Below are positions 23,577-34,640 of a stretch of 64,000 nucleotides of DNA, one piece after another. Position numbers and translations under genes: made by a program. This DNA comes from Schistosoma haematobium (taxonomy: Eukaryota; Platyhelminthes; Trematoda; Strigeidida; Schistosomatidae), in assembly GCF_000699445.3 (NCBI RefSeq), contig NC_067195.1, forward strand, positions 11,336,287 to 11,400,286, written 5' to 3'. Every line of letters starts with the position of its first letter. The stretch's first letter is position 1. The notes beneath the pieces are model-generated. The model did no database searches. It had not been told where the DNA came from and saw only the letters and a list, made by a program, of their open reading frames with translations.

Positions 23577-23765
23577 GTTAAGAGCTCGCGTGCGAGACTG
23601 ATAGGCCTTGGACTCGGATCCCGCGAGGCAGGGTCGTTGATGCGCACTGCTGAGGAGTCCCATACTCGGACAAAACGGCCGTCCTGTGCTTCCAGGTTTT
23701 CCATGTTGGTTTAGCTTCAATTAAATCACTACCTCAACTGTTAAAGTTACTACAATCCCTACAAA
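23577..23765 (+). repeat. Family A hammerhead repeat, inverted right copy
   Basis: It starts within the tRNA-like head (GCTCGCGTGCGAGACTGATA). It has a hammerhead at 23644-23689 with intact CTGAGGA and helix III ACGGCCGT, but GAAAC is changed to AAAAC. One base of stem I is mismatched. The family tail follows, ending in ...CAAAACCCCTTCTG. Confidence 0.8.
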
Positions 23766-24104
23766 ACCCCTTCTGTTATTGCTTTATTTAAATTTCTGAA
23801 AAAAAGAACGAAATTTCTTAAATTTTCCGCAAAAATAATCGAATTCATATATGTTTTCAGATTAGATTAATTTATCTAATGTATTTTGACATGTAAGACC
23901 ACTACCATTTATTTGTTCAACATTTTCCTATGCAAAGTTTTTCCTTAAGTTCTACTTAAATACTACTGATGAATCTCATTAATACTTTAAAATAAGTATC
24001 CATTATATTTACCCTCTTCTCCATTTTTTATGATTTCATTTCCAACATTTGAAATATTAATTAATTTATTATTTATTATTATTAATTAACTATTAGATCA
24101 AATA

Positions 24105-25055
24105 TGTTGATTGCTCAGATCTCCTTTCGTTGGTATCTTGATGACGTACCCTCGATTCCAGGCCATCGACACTTATTCTTCCCCTCACACCTTCCTGAAT
24201 AGAACGTGGAACATGTTTGCACTTACCTCTGTATCTGACTTTGGTGCTTCAGCTGGTATATTGCCAGGTCCTGCTGCTTTCCCGCTCTTGATTTTTCTGA
24301 TGACCATCCTGATTTCTTCGATCGCTGGTGAAGTGACATCTATAAGAAGGTTTGTAGGTGTTGCATCGATATATAATGAATTCAGTGGGGCTGGTCTATT
24401 CAAGAGTTCCTCGAAGTGTTTTACCCACCTGTTCCCCTGTCCTTTAATTTCAGTCATTGATTTGCCTTCTTTGTCCGTGACCGGTCTCTCTGGTTTACTA
24501 TATTTCCCTGGTCGTTTCTTCGTTGTATCATATAGTCGTTTCATAATTCCTTCCCTGACAGCTTTTCTGTTGTTGCTACTAGGTGTTCCACATATTTCTG
24601 TTTATCAGCCCCAGTGATTCTCGTCACTCACTTGTTTGCTTCCTTGTATTTTCCCTGTGAGTTGGCCCTCTCTACTCATGTTTGGTTGCTCTTGGTTTTC
24701 ATCTTATTTTCTATCTTGAATCTTGCCTAGGGTATTTATAGAGATTCACTTTTATGATGATGCTTCTTGAGGCCCTGTACCTCCTGAGACGTTACAGTTA
24801 GTACTTCCTTGATCCCTTTCCAGTCATGCTCTATAGTAGTTTCTTCTTCAGTGATCAGATCTTGTAAGACCCGTAACCTCTTCTTGAGAGCTATCTCGAA
24901 TGCGCTCAATTTGTTAGTATCTCAAAAAAGGCTGCACTGAACCTTTGTAATGCTATTTCGCCAGTTATCCTGTCCTTCGTTAGCATCCGTCTAATATTGG
25001 CTACTACCAGGCGGTGGCCTGAATCCGTGTCAGCTGCTCACTTTGTTCCTAAATA
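24105..25055 (-). pseudogene. SR2-like (RTE clade) EN/RT relic
   Basis: On the minus strand the fragment begins with an endonuclease end (a SDHxLV-like block near 25030) and passes through a linker. It reaches RLYDTTKKRPGKYSKPERPVTDKEG, NRWVKHFEELLNRPAP and IRKIKSGKAAGPGNIPAEAP, then stops before the catalytic RT blocks. The parallel segment in the 35214-37470 copy is clear. Stops and frameshifts lie in the upstream part. Confidence 0.8.
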
Positions 25056-25139
25056 ACACTTTGAAAAAATCTGCATTTATGAAGTGTATTTAAGACGAAA
25101 ATAAACAATCTAAATGTGGGTGTGCACTTCCCTGTTTCA

Positions 25140-25285
25140 TATTTATGTCTAACGAGATACCTAAGAGTTCTGAGTTCGAATCCATGTGATCATTGTAGTT
25201 AAGGACTACTAATGAGTCCCGGACCAAGATAAAACAGCCTTTACTGTCCTCTGACCTTCAAACACCCAACCATTAATGTAAATTC
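25140..25285 (+). repeat. Family A hammerhead repeat, strongly decayed
   Basis: A B-box-like GAGTTCGAATCC (25172-25183) is followed by ATGAGTCCCGGACC and AAACAGCC, in the order expected for family A. The match is weak and no pairing is fully preserved. Confidence 0.4.
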
Positions 25286-25399
25286 TCGATATAAACTAAG
25301 CTTAGCAGTTGATTTTAAGGATTTTTAATTCTGTTGATTTGGCATGTAATTGTTAGCTTTTGGTAAATGATTGAACACTTTGATTGTGCTTAAGTAATC

Positions 25400-25700
25400 G
25401 TCTTGTGGTGTATGCTAGTTATGTCTCGGGTGCTGAGTGAACATTGGATTTTGGTGGCCCGGAAGGTTGACGGAGTTACGAAGGTCGGCGCGCCTCAGAC
25501 TCATTATTTTGAAGGGAAATGTAGCACAGATTGCAGTAAAAAAGAAAGTGACACAGCCAGCAGAATAACAGCGAAAACCGACCGTTTAAAGCGGTATATA
25601 ACACCAGTCAGAAGTGTTTTGTCTGGCAGCAGAAGGTTTGGAAGATAAAATTGAAGGGAATGGGAGCAGATAGTGATTGTTGTAGCAATGAAGGAACGAT
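25400..25700 (+). other. GC-rich island, unassigned
   Basis: This stretch is visibly richer in G and C than its surroundings and contains GGCGCGCC and a TATA-like GCGGTATATAAC at 25592-25603. Two short frames (25403-25648, 25651-25860) lack recognisable similarity. It may be part of an LTR or promoter region of an unrecognised element. Confidence 0.35.
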
Positions 25701-25864
25701 GAAGTTTGGGACAATTAATGGATATTTTGCAAATGAAGAATTGAACGTATGGCTTTTACATTTTACCAATGAACTCTGCAATTATGTGTTAAAACGAATT
25801 TGGTCGTTCCAATTTGTGTTTTCGTTCTCTACAGTCTCAACTATGTTAATAGTGAGTTGATTAT

Positions 25865-27160
25865 TAGAGAATGAATTCTTTATGCTCATTATTCAATGAA
25901 CGAAATACCTATGAATTTATTGATAACAAGTAATTGGAAGAAATATTCACAAAGTTTTATGATTATTCTAATTTAGGTGTTACGACTACAAAGACTTGAT
26001 GTTATCTGATATAGGTAAAAGAATTAATCTAATATTTTTAGATTTTTTACTAGGAAGAATATATCTTCTATTTAATAACAACAAGTTGGTTGATAATAAT
26101 TTTAATAGTAATAGTGATAATATTCCACTTGACAGAGGAAATTAAAAAACTGGAGGTGATAATAACAAGTGAATAATTAAATGAGAATAATAGTAGTTCT
26201 CATATTTCCTGTCCGTAAGTCGCTATCATCCGAATAATAATGATGATAATAAGAATAATGGTAAGCTTAGATTACAAACGTTGAGTTGTAGTAGCCAATA
26301 TTTAATTAAATGAACTTCCATCAAGATTTCATTGAATAATATTGATTCACAAACATAAATCAGTGTGTACATCGAAAACATTAAGCATAAATTTTTTGTT
26401 AAGATATCACAGAAATTTTAGTTGCAACCTTTTAACATATGACACTGTAATGTAACCTAAGTTTAAAACCATTCAAAAGCCGATAAAGTTTCGGGACAAA
26501 TTGGTGTTTTACTCAATGATTTATTTACATAATCCATTTATAATCATGATCCCTTTATCAATCAAACAGTTAAGATAATTCGTATGTGATCGATGAAATT
26601 ATAAATAGAATATAAGCACATACTTGTCCAAAATAACCGAACAACTAACTTACCTTTTAATACCTACAGCATATCTTATGTATTTTAATAGAAAATATAT
26701 ACATTAGGAGATATATTTCCATCGTGAGCAGCGAAAGATATTAATACTAAATGTTGGTCAGAATATGAGGTTAAAACCCTTGATATCTGTATATTACTGT
26801 TATTTCTTCATAAAAGACTAAATTTTATCATCCTTTATCAAATTACTGTGGGTTGAACAAGAATGTGTTAATGAAATTTATAGTAACAACATGAAGTAAT
26901 TAACACATTAGTGTGAGCTAAGTGTGTACTGATTAGATCTCTATAGTCCCAGAAGTTTACAAATATAAACTCCAGTGTAATATAACAATGTAAGTTAGAA
27001 TATAGCTAATAGAACAACCTAACTAGTGTATAACATGGGCTTATGAAGTTAATGGTTATTAGATTGACTTATGCCAGAAAATGAAGACTTATTGATTGGA
27101 TCCCTCAAGATCAATATTATCTGCGACCGAAGACTCTATGTGGCCTGACTATAAGCAAAT
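25865..27160. other. AT-rich DNA without recognised genes
   Basis: No supportable feature was seen apart from simple AT-rich runs. Confidence 0.4.
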
Positions 27161-27164
27161 TGCG

Positions 27165-27250
27165 CATCCAAAACCCCGCCCCCGCGGGACTCGAACCCAG
27201 AACCCATCACTCTCGCTCGCGGTCGCTTAACCATTAGACCACTGAGCCGG
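27165..27250 (-). repeat. Family A repeat, tRNA-like head (inverted)
   Basis: The minus strand reads GGCTCAGTGGTCTAATGG (A box) and GGGTTCGAGTCCCGC (B box), with the family-specific CG-rich arm between them. It runs into a plus-strand family A tail at ~27254 without the hammerhead core. Confidence 0.8.
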
Positions 27251-27253
27251 CCA

Positions 27254-27330
27254 TGCGATGATTCCAGGTTTTCCATGGTCGTCTAGCTTCAATTGACTCA
27301 TGATTTCAACTATTGAAATAAATAATTTAA
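27254..27330 (+). repeat. Family A repeat, tail (inverted partner)
   Basis: TTCCAGGTTTTCCATGG...TAGCTTCAATTGACTCATGATTTC matches the post-hammerhead tail of family A. Opposed orientation to the adjoining head shows another inverted junction at about 27250. Confidence 0.8.
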
Positions 27331-27529
27331 TCAATATGATACAAAACTCAACGTGAAATCATCCTCCGAAACATGTAAACAAATCATCTTATCGTATGTG
27401 AAAATTATGTCATAAATCACCATAAAGATTCTATAACACTAGATTTAAAGTTCCTCATGATCAAACACAATCACTTTGTTCAGTATTATGTAGATCTAAC
27501 AACATAACTGAGAAATGAAATCATATGTA

Positions 27530-27850
27530 TTATTGCCTACAAAATACATCCTAAAGACTGTAACAGAAATCATATTGGGCAAACTGTATGGTCTATTTAC
27601 CAACAGATACACAAACATAACAGGAAGTAAAACAATATAACATATTATCACTTATCTTACTCGCCATAAATAAACATGGACATGAACTTGATTTGGAAAA
27701 CAGGAGATTCCGTATCGCTCAAATTCGGAGAGTGAAGTAATAAAAGCGATGGATTCACACTAATGGGTAATCAGTAAGTACAACGAAACACACCCCATTT
27801 AACAGTCTGTATGGAAGAGGTCAAACAATCATTGCATCATAAGTCAACAG
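27530..27850 (+). pseudogene. PLE GIY-YIG fragment, decayed
   Basis: Interrupted translation gives LILLAINKHGHELDLENRRF, which aligns with SLISIHVDNYGHSFDWENVE of PLE-1. An IGQ-containing block (HIGQTV, near 27577) corresponds to YIGQSG upstream. Several stops and shifts break the frame. It is a diverged relative or old copy of PLE-1. Confidence 0.65.
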
Positions 27851-28089
27851 CATAAGTGAATCAACAAAAATATAAAAACAATCGAAGTCGGCAGATATTT
27901 TCGAAGAAAAACATTCAAAGACAAGGTGAGAGTAATGAACAGATTAAAGCTTACGGGACAGCTAAAAAGACCACTTCTTTAGAAACTAGATGGTAATTAT
28001 TTTGTCCTAAACTACCATGAGGATTGTGTAATTAAGTAATTCAGCTCAATGAACACGACCATTTGCAAAATTGGTAACGCATCTACGAA

Positions 28090-28730
28090 GGTGAAAGGTG
28101 AAATTTAAAGGAAGTCCGTTAGTATATTGTACACCCTACCAACGAGTCGTCAAGTGGTTTACTGAAAAATTGGAACCAGTTAGAAGGCAAGTATCTAAAT
28201 ATTCTGCTCATGGTTCTTTACAATTTACTGATAGCATTAAGGACGCCGATACTTCTGGAAAACTCATTTTTATGCTTGACACTAGTTTTCCTTCCACCAG
28301 TGTACATTTAACTGAAACTATATGTTACATATGTGACTATATTGATTCTAACAACATAGATATAGACCTACCAACGGACCACTAGAAAGAACTATTGTTA
28401 CGTTGTACCTTTAATGTCCAGTTTAGTTTCAACAATGAAATATATAGACAAAAAGATTGGATAGCAATTGGGTCTTCATCGGGTTCAATCTTAGCAGACT
28501 GTTATAATTCAAATCTGGAAAACAACTAACTTGGCTCGATCATCAATCGATCTAATGTATACGTAAGATATGTAGACTAAACATTTATCGTTTGCGACGC
28601 GAATATTGAATTAGAAGACATATTACATTCCTTCAATACATGCCATCCTTCTATAGACTTCACGTTGGAAAATGAGTTCGGTCATCCTGATGAGTCTTCT
28701 AATTGAACGCTAGATTCGGTTCCTAAGCTC
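28090..28730 (+). pseudogene. PLE-2 reverse transcriptase relic
   Basis: One continuous frame with stops encodes a second Penelope-like lineage. The blocks are TPYQRVVKWFTEKLEPVR, SGKLIFMLDTSFPSTSV (motif A, with the Asp kept), CDYIDSNNIDIDLP, NNEIYRQKDWIAIGSS (motif B, altered), NVYVRYVD followed by a stop (motif C; the second catalytic Asp codon is replaced by TAA), and FNTCHPSIDFTLENE. It differs from PLE-1 in every block. Confidence 0.8.
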
Positions 28731-29179
28731 TTCTGGAAACCTCCAGGCTAAATGTACACAGAGACTTGATCACGAGAGAAAAGGCGCAAAATATGGAAGA
28801 AACATTTCACCCCGAGTTTCGTTTATGTACAGAAAGTCTAGGGTTTTTATAGTATTTTAGATGGCTTTAGGTTTCCGGAAAATTCTGGAACGCTACTAAA
28901 CATGGTAGCAGTATGAGTAATCATCTAATCAGAAACCCATGTGGCTTTTCAATTTCTAGATGTTTCTGGCAAACCTTGTAGTGAATGCTGAATGGATAAG
29001 ATAATTCTCAGTGTTTTCAGAGTCTTTCCGGATTTTCGACTTTTCCAGATCTCCTTAACAATTCAATATCTTTTCTCGATATGCGCCTGATGAGGAGGAG
29101 TGATGGTTCCTTAAAATATCCATTTATAAAAAACAAACATGGAACAGCAAGCTGACCAAATCCTGTGCCTGGGTTCCAT

Positions 29180-29825
29180 TAGGCAGAAATAGGAATCTTT
29201 TTGACTAGATGTCACCGAATACATCAGATACGTAGTACTAAATGTATTGACGAAGAACTTGCATTCCTCATGAAAACCCTGACGGTAAACGGCCTCATAG
29301 AGAAGAATATGAAAAAGAGAAATCGAGACAAGGAATCCGGCAACTGTTTCAAAGAAATACCCCTACAAAAATCTGGGATTTAAATGTGACCAAACTTCTT
29401 ATGCAGTTAAAAATCGCTTAACTGTCGCAATAAAAAAGAACGTTGTATGCTGCAAATGCGAACAACGTTCACTAGTAAGAACCTGTTTTCTGTATCCGTA
29501 AAGGATAAGCTTCCTCGTCTGGACGCCTCCATGTGCATCTACCAGTTCACCTGATCTTGTGGATCAAGGTAAATTAGCCGTAGCGCTTACTTTCAACTCG
29601 GATACGAGAACATGTCCCTGTGTAGTGCTATAATAATGAGAGGAAAGTAGTTAAAAGATCCATGATTGAACATCTAATAGACTCTAATCACTCCACTGAT
29701 CAACAGGTTGATTTTGAGGTTGTTTATACAGTTTATTCAAATATACCTAGATTACTTCGTATCCAACTCCTTAAAACAGAAGAAGCGTGCTTGAGCTGAA
29801 GCCAGAACTGTGCGTACAAAGTAAG
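29180..29825 (+). pseudogene. PLE-2 connector and GIY-YIG relic
   Basis: The relic continues with EELAFLMKTLTVNGLIEKNM, then DKLPRLDASMCIYQFTCSCG (start of the GIY-YIG domain). The end matches HLIDSNHS and VDFEVVYTVYSNIPRLLRIQ. The frame changes several times. The region 28740-29180 between the RT and this part is diverged and not assigned, so it may hold a small insertion. Confidence 0.75.
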
Positions 29826-29884
29826 TACGTATCACCCTTATCGTTAGTTTGACCTCAAACTATTTTTATGATTATGATTACTAC

Positions 29885-29887
<3 letters not shown>

Positions 29888-29947
<60 letters not shown>
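29888..29947. repeat. (ATT)n microsatellite
   Basis: An uninterrupted run of about 19 ATT units. Confidence 0.95.
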
Positions 29948-29949
<2 letters not shown>

Positions 29950-29950
<1 letters not shown>

Positions 29951-30690
29951 AAAATATCCCCCTCTCTTTAATTACGTCTCACATCCTCTTCATCTTATTC
30001 ATAATAGTTTCTGATATCACTTTGTTTCACTTGACCTTTCTGCTACCTTTAGTTATAATCCGTTGCTATATATATTTCCAGAAAAGCTCATTTAACTTAT
30101 TGTTGTATTTGGTCGTCGCCAAATGTTATGCCGAAAAAACAAAAGCTCTGATCACTTATATTTGGAGCGAGGGACCTCTGCAATTCCCACGACGCGAAAG
30201 TAAGAACACAAAGACTGGTATAAATGATGATTTATTAACCCCAAAACACGACGATGAACGATGATCAAAATAGTCTAAAATACACTGGTTTATATGTTGA
30301 TTGTTCACCTACTTTGATTAATAATTAGGATGAAATCACATATATGAAACATACTTAGAGTTATAAGAAATCATATACTGAGCATAGTTCATGTCAATGG
30401 AATACACGAATATCATATGTTTTGCAGAATAAAATATTATACGACAAAAGAAAACAAATACTACATTGAGTAACCATTACATTGAATCAAAACGGAGGTA
30501 ATCTTGAACTAAACTCATAAGCAGTAAATCAATCGAAAATTGATTTTTCTTTCCATCATATCACTTATTTATGCAACTCTTAAGTAACTACTACTAGACC
30601 ATGAAAAGTGTACAGATTTCGAATGCTGTAAAGGTGGAGAATTTCATAAAATGGTTCGTCAGGACATCAAAAATTCCACTACATTACTAC
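29950..30690. other. Unassigned DNA, possibly retroelement LTR-like
   Basis: No gene was recognised. The 30100-30270 stretch is less AT-rich than its surroundings (GAGCGAGGGACCTCTGCAA) and precedes a Gypsy gag relic, so it may be a diverged LTR or leader. This is inference only. Confidence 0.3.
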
Positions 30691-30729
30691 GTCATCCCAA
30701 TCCGATTCGCACTCAAGATTAGGCAGATA

Positions 30730-31450
30730 ACAATTCATTGAGGAGTTGCGATGTCACGAAGATGAGCACAAGTTTGGTATATGTTTGTCCTGTGGCTAAT
30801 TTCACTCACGTAATTCATGTGTATTTCGTAATGCTAAATGCTTTAAATGTTATAAGACTGGACACATTCATTCAGTTTGTAAAACTTCTATTCATTTTGC
30901 TGCAAGTAATACCAAATTTTGTAATTTCGATCCTACTAACTTGAGTGTTTCATTTAACTTTATCTATGATTTCAAAAAGTAATATAAAGTCACATAGCAG
31001 CCCAGAATTAAATGACACTCAGAATCATTGTGAGATAAAAGTATCTAAGCAACCAACTTCTTATCGGATTTCTCATGTAATTTTACCAGATATAGTTTGT
31101 TCTGACGATTCACATATTTCTGAAGAAGTTTCTTATAAATCTAAAAAAAATAATGACTCATTATTCTCCAATGACATTTTTAATAAATTTGAGGAAAATA
31201 CTCCAGAAGTACCAAATCCTGATGATGTCATACCAAATGTTATTTGTTCTCATAATGCATTTGATTCTTGTAGGAAACTTGTTCAGTGCAAAGCACGAGC
31301 ACTAAATGAGCTCGATTTCGGATGATTTCATACCAAGTGTTGTTTCTCCTTACCATGAGGTCACTTCTAATGAATACTCTAGTCAATATGAGAAGTATGT
31401 TTTATGTGAAGCCACATCATTCATAACTTAGGGATATGAAGATCCAACAT
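30730..31450 (+). pseudogene. Gypsy-type gag zinc-knuckle relic
   Basis: A frame starting near 30748 reads CHEDEHKFGICLSCG, a stop, then FHSRNSCVFRNAKCFKCYKT and GHIHSVCKT. The second block is a CCHC knuckle (C-x2-C-x4-H-x4-C) at about 30840-30885, as in Gypsy nucleocapsids. A 126-codon open frame (30945-31325) follows in a shifted frame and is polar with no recognised domain. It is probably the gag-protease spacer of the same element. Confidence 0.65.
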
Positions 31451-32150
31451 TATTTCGCGGGGGAGGATAGTGTTGGAAAATCTACGGTTCAAATTCTAGA
31501 TATCAACGGTTTCAGTACACAACCGACATGGTGATTGTATACAATTCCAGGACCTAGGTGAGTCCGTTCCGATTTCAGTTGTTAATTCGAATACGATTGG
31601 GCATATTTTAGATCATCCAGAGTCCACATCCAATACACAGTCTGACGGACATATGATGAACCTAAGGAGAAGAGGTACAATTGGTTGCAGAAATTTGTAT
31701 TCCATATAAGCTAAGGCAGTTGTGGTGTTCGTATAAACTAATGATTCCTTGGCACCTTATGACTGCCTGATTTCGAATTCGAAGTATAATACATTCGTTA
31801 TTACTCACCTAGTTCTCTTTGGTCTAAATTGCGTTATTTCGGGGATTCCTAGTATGTATAGTAATTCAAATACTTCTAATTATCACACTATTCCAGTAAT
31901 TTTCTGTAAAATATGGTAATCTATATTTTTATTCGTAACTGTCAAACCTTTTCGATAAAATAAAACATAGTTCTGATAAACTTATCATTAAATTATCTCA
32001 ATTGCATCTGAATTTTATAGTATAATAAGTATTTTATACATCTCAGTTGTTGTATATTTAATATAGCGATTCACTCACTTCCATAGTAGTATTTAGAGAT
32101 AAATTCTATGAGAAATACGATTAATACAAAATATCTGAATAACGAAGTTG
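31451..32150. other. Unassigned DNA, partly Gypsy relic
   Basis: The first part may continue the Gypsy relic, but no protease or RT motif could be read. The rest is AT-rich. Confidence 0.3.
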
Positions 32151-33370
32151 AGATGGTGGAGAAGATTTGTAGCCCAGGTAGATGATTTTGGTGGAGTTTT
32201 GTTCTCTGAGCTGGATGGTTTGGTCGTGGAGCTTTCATCGTTCTTCTGAACGACATCATCAGCACAAACTTCAGATAGAAGTGAAGTGTTCGAATTTCTC
32301 CATATGTGTCTCAAAGCTTGTTCTGTGCACCTCGATGTTGATTGGTTCTTATTGACCTTAAATTTGTCGTTGTTTACTTCTTTGTTTTGGTTGTGTCTGA
32401 CATTGTTTTGATTTTTGTTCCTATATTTATGCATGATTTTCCTGATTGGTTGATAAATTGGATTGATTTCAATATGCTTGTTGATTGCTGATTGACCTGA
32501 GTGCCAAGCTTCTAAAAATTCTCTGGTGTTTTTGGAGTTTCCTCTGTCTAATATTTCTACATTTTCCCAATCGAATGAATGTCCGTAGTTATCCACGTGT
32601 ATTGATATAAGTGAAGAGATATCATGGCGTTTGACTGCTAATTGATGTTCATGTAGGCGTAGGTGGAGGGGGCGTCCGCTTTGTCCGATGTAGTGTTTGT
32701 TGCAGTTGGTACAATTTATTTTGTAGATGATGTTTGATTTGTTTTCCTTTGTTATTTCATCTTTTGGTTTGCATAAGACTGATTGTAGTGATTTTGTTGG
32801 TTTGTGTGCCACACCTATTCCGAAGGTTTTCAGCAGTCTCGTCGCGGTTTCGGATATTCCTTGTATATATGGTAGAGTGATCATTTTGTTGATTTTTGTG
32901 CTTGACTTGAGTTCTAATGCTGCGTGCGGTTGGTATTTTTTGATGAAGTTGATGGGGTAGCTGTTCTTCTGAAATACATCCTTTAGGTGTTTCTCTTCAT
33001 TTCTTCGTGCTGCCAGTGTGTTGCAGTGTGTCCTCGCCCTCTTGAACAAATTGTGTACGCAGTTGATTTTGTGAGCTCAGGGGTTGTTGCTATTGTAGTT
33101 GAGAATTTGATCCGTATGGGTCGGTTTCCTATATACTTGAGTTTCCAGTTTTCCTGTGTCGGTTCTAGTGATCAATATATCCAAGAATGCTAGTTGGTTG
33201 TTTGACTCCTGTTCCATGGTGAACTTGATGTCGTTGAAAACGTTGTTGATCAGTTTGTAAGTGTTTTCCAGTTCATCCTTTTTGACGATGACGAAGGTGT
33301 CGTCTACGTAGCGAACCCAAATTTTTGGTTTGATCACTGGTAATATAGTGGCTGCTAGTCTTTTCATCAC
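32151..33370 (-). mobile_element. Penelope-like element PLE-1, 5'-truncated second copy
   Basis: The minus strand encodes the end of the RT (from KPKIWVRYVDDTFVIVKK), the in-frame TGA at 33079-33077, then the connector and GIY-YIG domain to STWATNLLHHL. The sequence is almost identical to the copies at 18716-21198. It starts exactly where the inverted piece at 18716 starts (GAGATGGTGG), which marks the true 3' end. The 5' end falls inside the RT, where a few diverged codons (MMKRLAATILP) precede unrelated sequence. No flanking duplication was found. Confidence 0.85.
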
Positions 33371-34510
33371 GGCAATTAAGATTCCCTACCACCCATTTGT
33401 AAAAAAATGTATGGTGTCAAAGAAAAATTTAGCGATCGGTGATTGGTGTACTTGTTTTGCAGGTGTGTGCTCAAGTGATAATGAACAAACATTTTGACAC
33501 CTTTAATAATTTTGTAATTGGTCGTAAACTGTTCATCTTTGCAATGTGATTAGTTGAAATTGAAATCGTATTTAGAGCTGTGATTGGATGTCAGAATTTT
33601 GATTTTTGAATTTGAAATTTAACGATAATGAATAAATCTTTTTGTGTAATCTTAGTCTTGTAAGAAATTTAGATATTTTAAGAAAAAAACACTAACTTAA
33701 GTGCAATCCTACTGTCACTGAATGCGTATTGGGATAAATTTTTGATTTCCGATCAACAATTTTAATGTCACGAGTACTTATATATATCACATAAAAAGAA
33801 AGTTTTTGGAAAAAAACAACTGAAAACCGGTTTGAATATTTGATAATAGTGATTACTGAGTAAGGTAGGTAGTCAAATCTTTAATACCAAATTAATAAAC
33901 AAATTATCACTAAAGTGTATGCATAGGTTTTTTGGTAACACATGGTCTGTTAGTTCGAGAAACAAATCAACATATTAATAAATCATCATGATAACTTACT
34001 AGTTGCAATATTTATGATTCAGGTGAAGCAACCGTAGACCATCATTGAATGAACTGACTTTGACAGTATATGAATGTAGTAATAAATTTAACCGAAATAG
34101 GCACTTAATATTTAGTGAACGTTTTTTTTTGTAAATGGTCATTCTTAATGAGAATTAGAAAACGTTAGATTTCAATGCGGTTAATTTTAAAAGTCCATTG
34201 AAAGGGTTTATTGTGTTCACTTGTAAATTATTTGCAGTTCTGTATTTTAAAATTAATTTTTTGGTCGTAATAAAAACTAGTATGTTTAATCAGTCATGTG
34301 TGAATATTGTTAACCACCGTAATATGAAACCTGAACTATATTTAGACATTATGAATGTAACCATTTTTGACAAGCATTTGAAATATCAGTTTCATGAAGT
34401 GTAAATGAACAAGCCTACGTCGTCTGACTGACTCAGCAAATATCTATCGACTTTAAACGTATAAATATGAATAAGGTCAAGTGTATCAATGAACATTTAC
34501 AATTCTATTA
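33371..34510. other. AT-rich DNA without recognised genes
   Basis: No supportable gene. Short frames such as 34198-34404 have no recognised similarity. Confidence 0.4.
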
Positions 34511-34560
34511 TTATTTATTTTCCTTATTATTATTATTATCACTATTATTATTATTATTAC

Positions 34561-34617
<57 letters not shown>

Positions 34618-34640
34618 TATTATTCCCACGTACAACAGTC
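34511..34640. repeat. (ATT)n microsatellite
   Basis: A long ATT run with occasional ACT/ATC units, from about 34515 to 34625. It interrupts the Mutator-like coding sequence on the minus strand, where it reads as poly-Asn. Confidence 0.9.

Noticed and set aside
24111..24617. 168-codon plus-strand frame
   Set aside because: It is the antisense of an SR2 relic with readable minus-strand motifs.
29888..29947. CRISPR-like array in trinucleotide or palindromic repeats
   Set aside because: The repeats are simple (ATT)n tracts or eukaryotic inverted repeats without spacers; this is animal DNA.
32727..33193. Hydrophobic plus-strand frames opposite the second PLE copy
   Set aside because: They mirror the PLE coding strand and occur at the equivalent place opposite the first copy (20188-20654).
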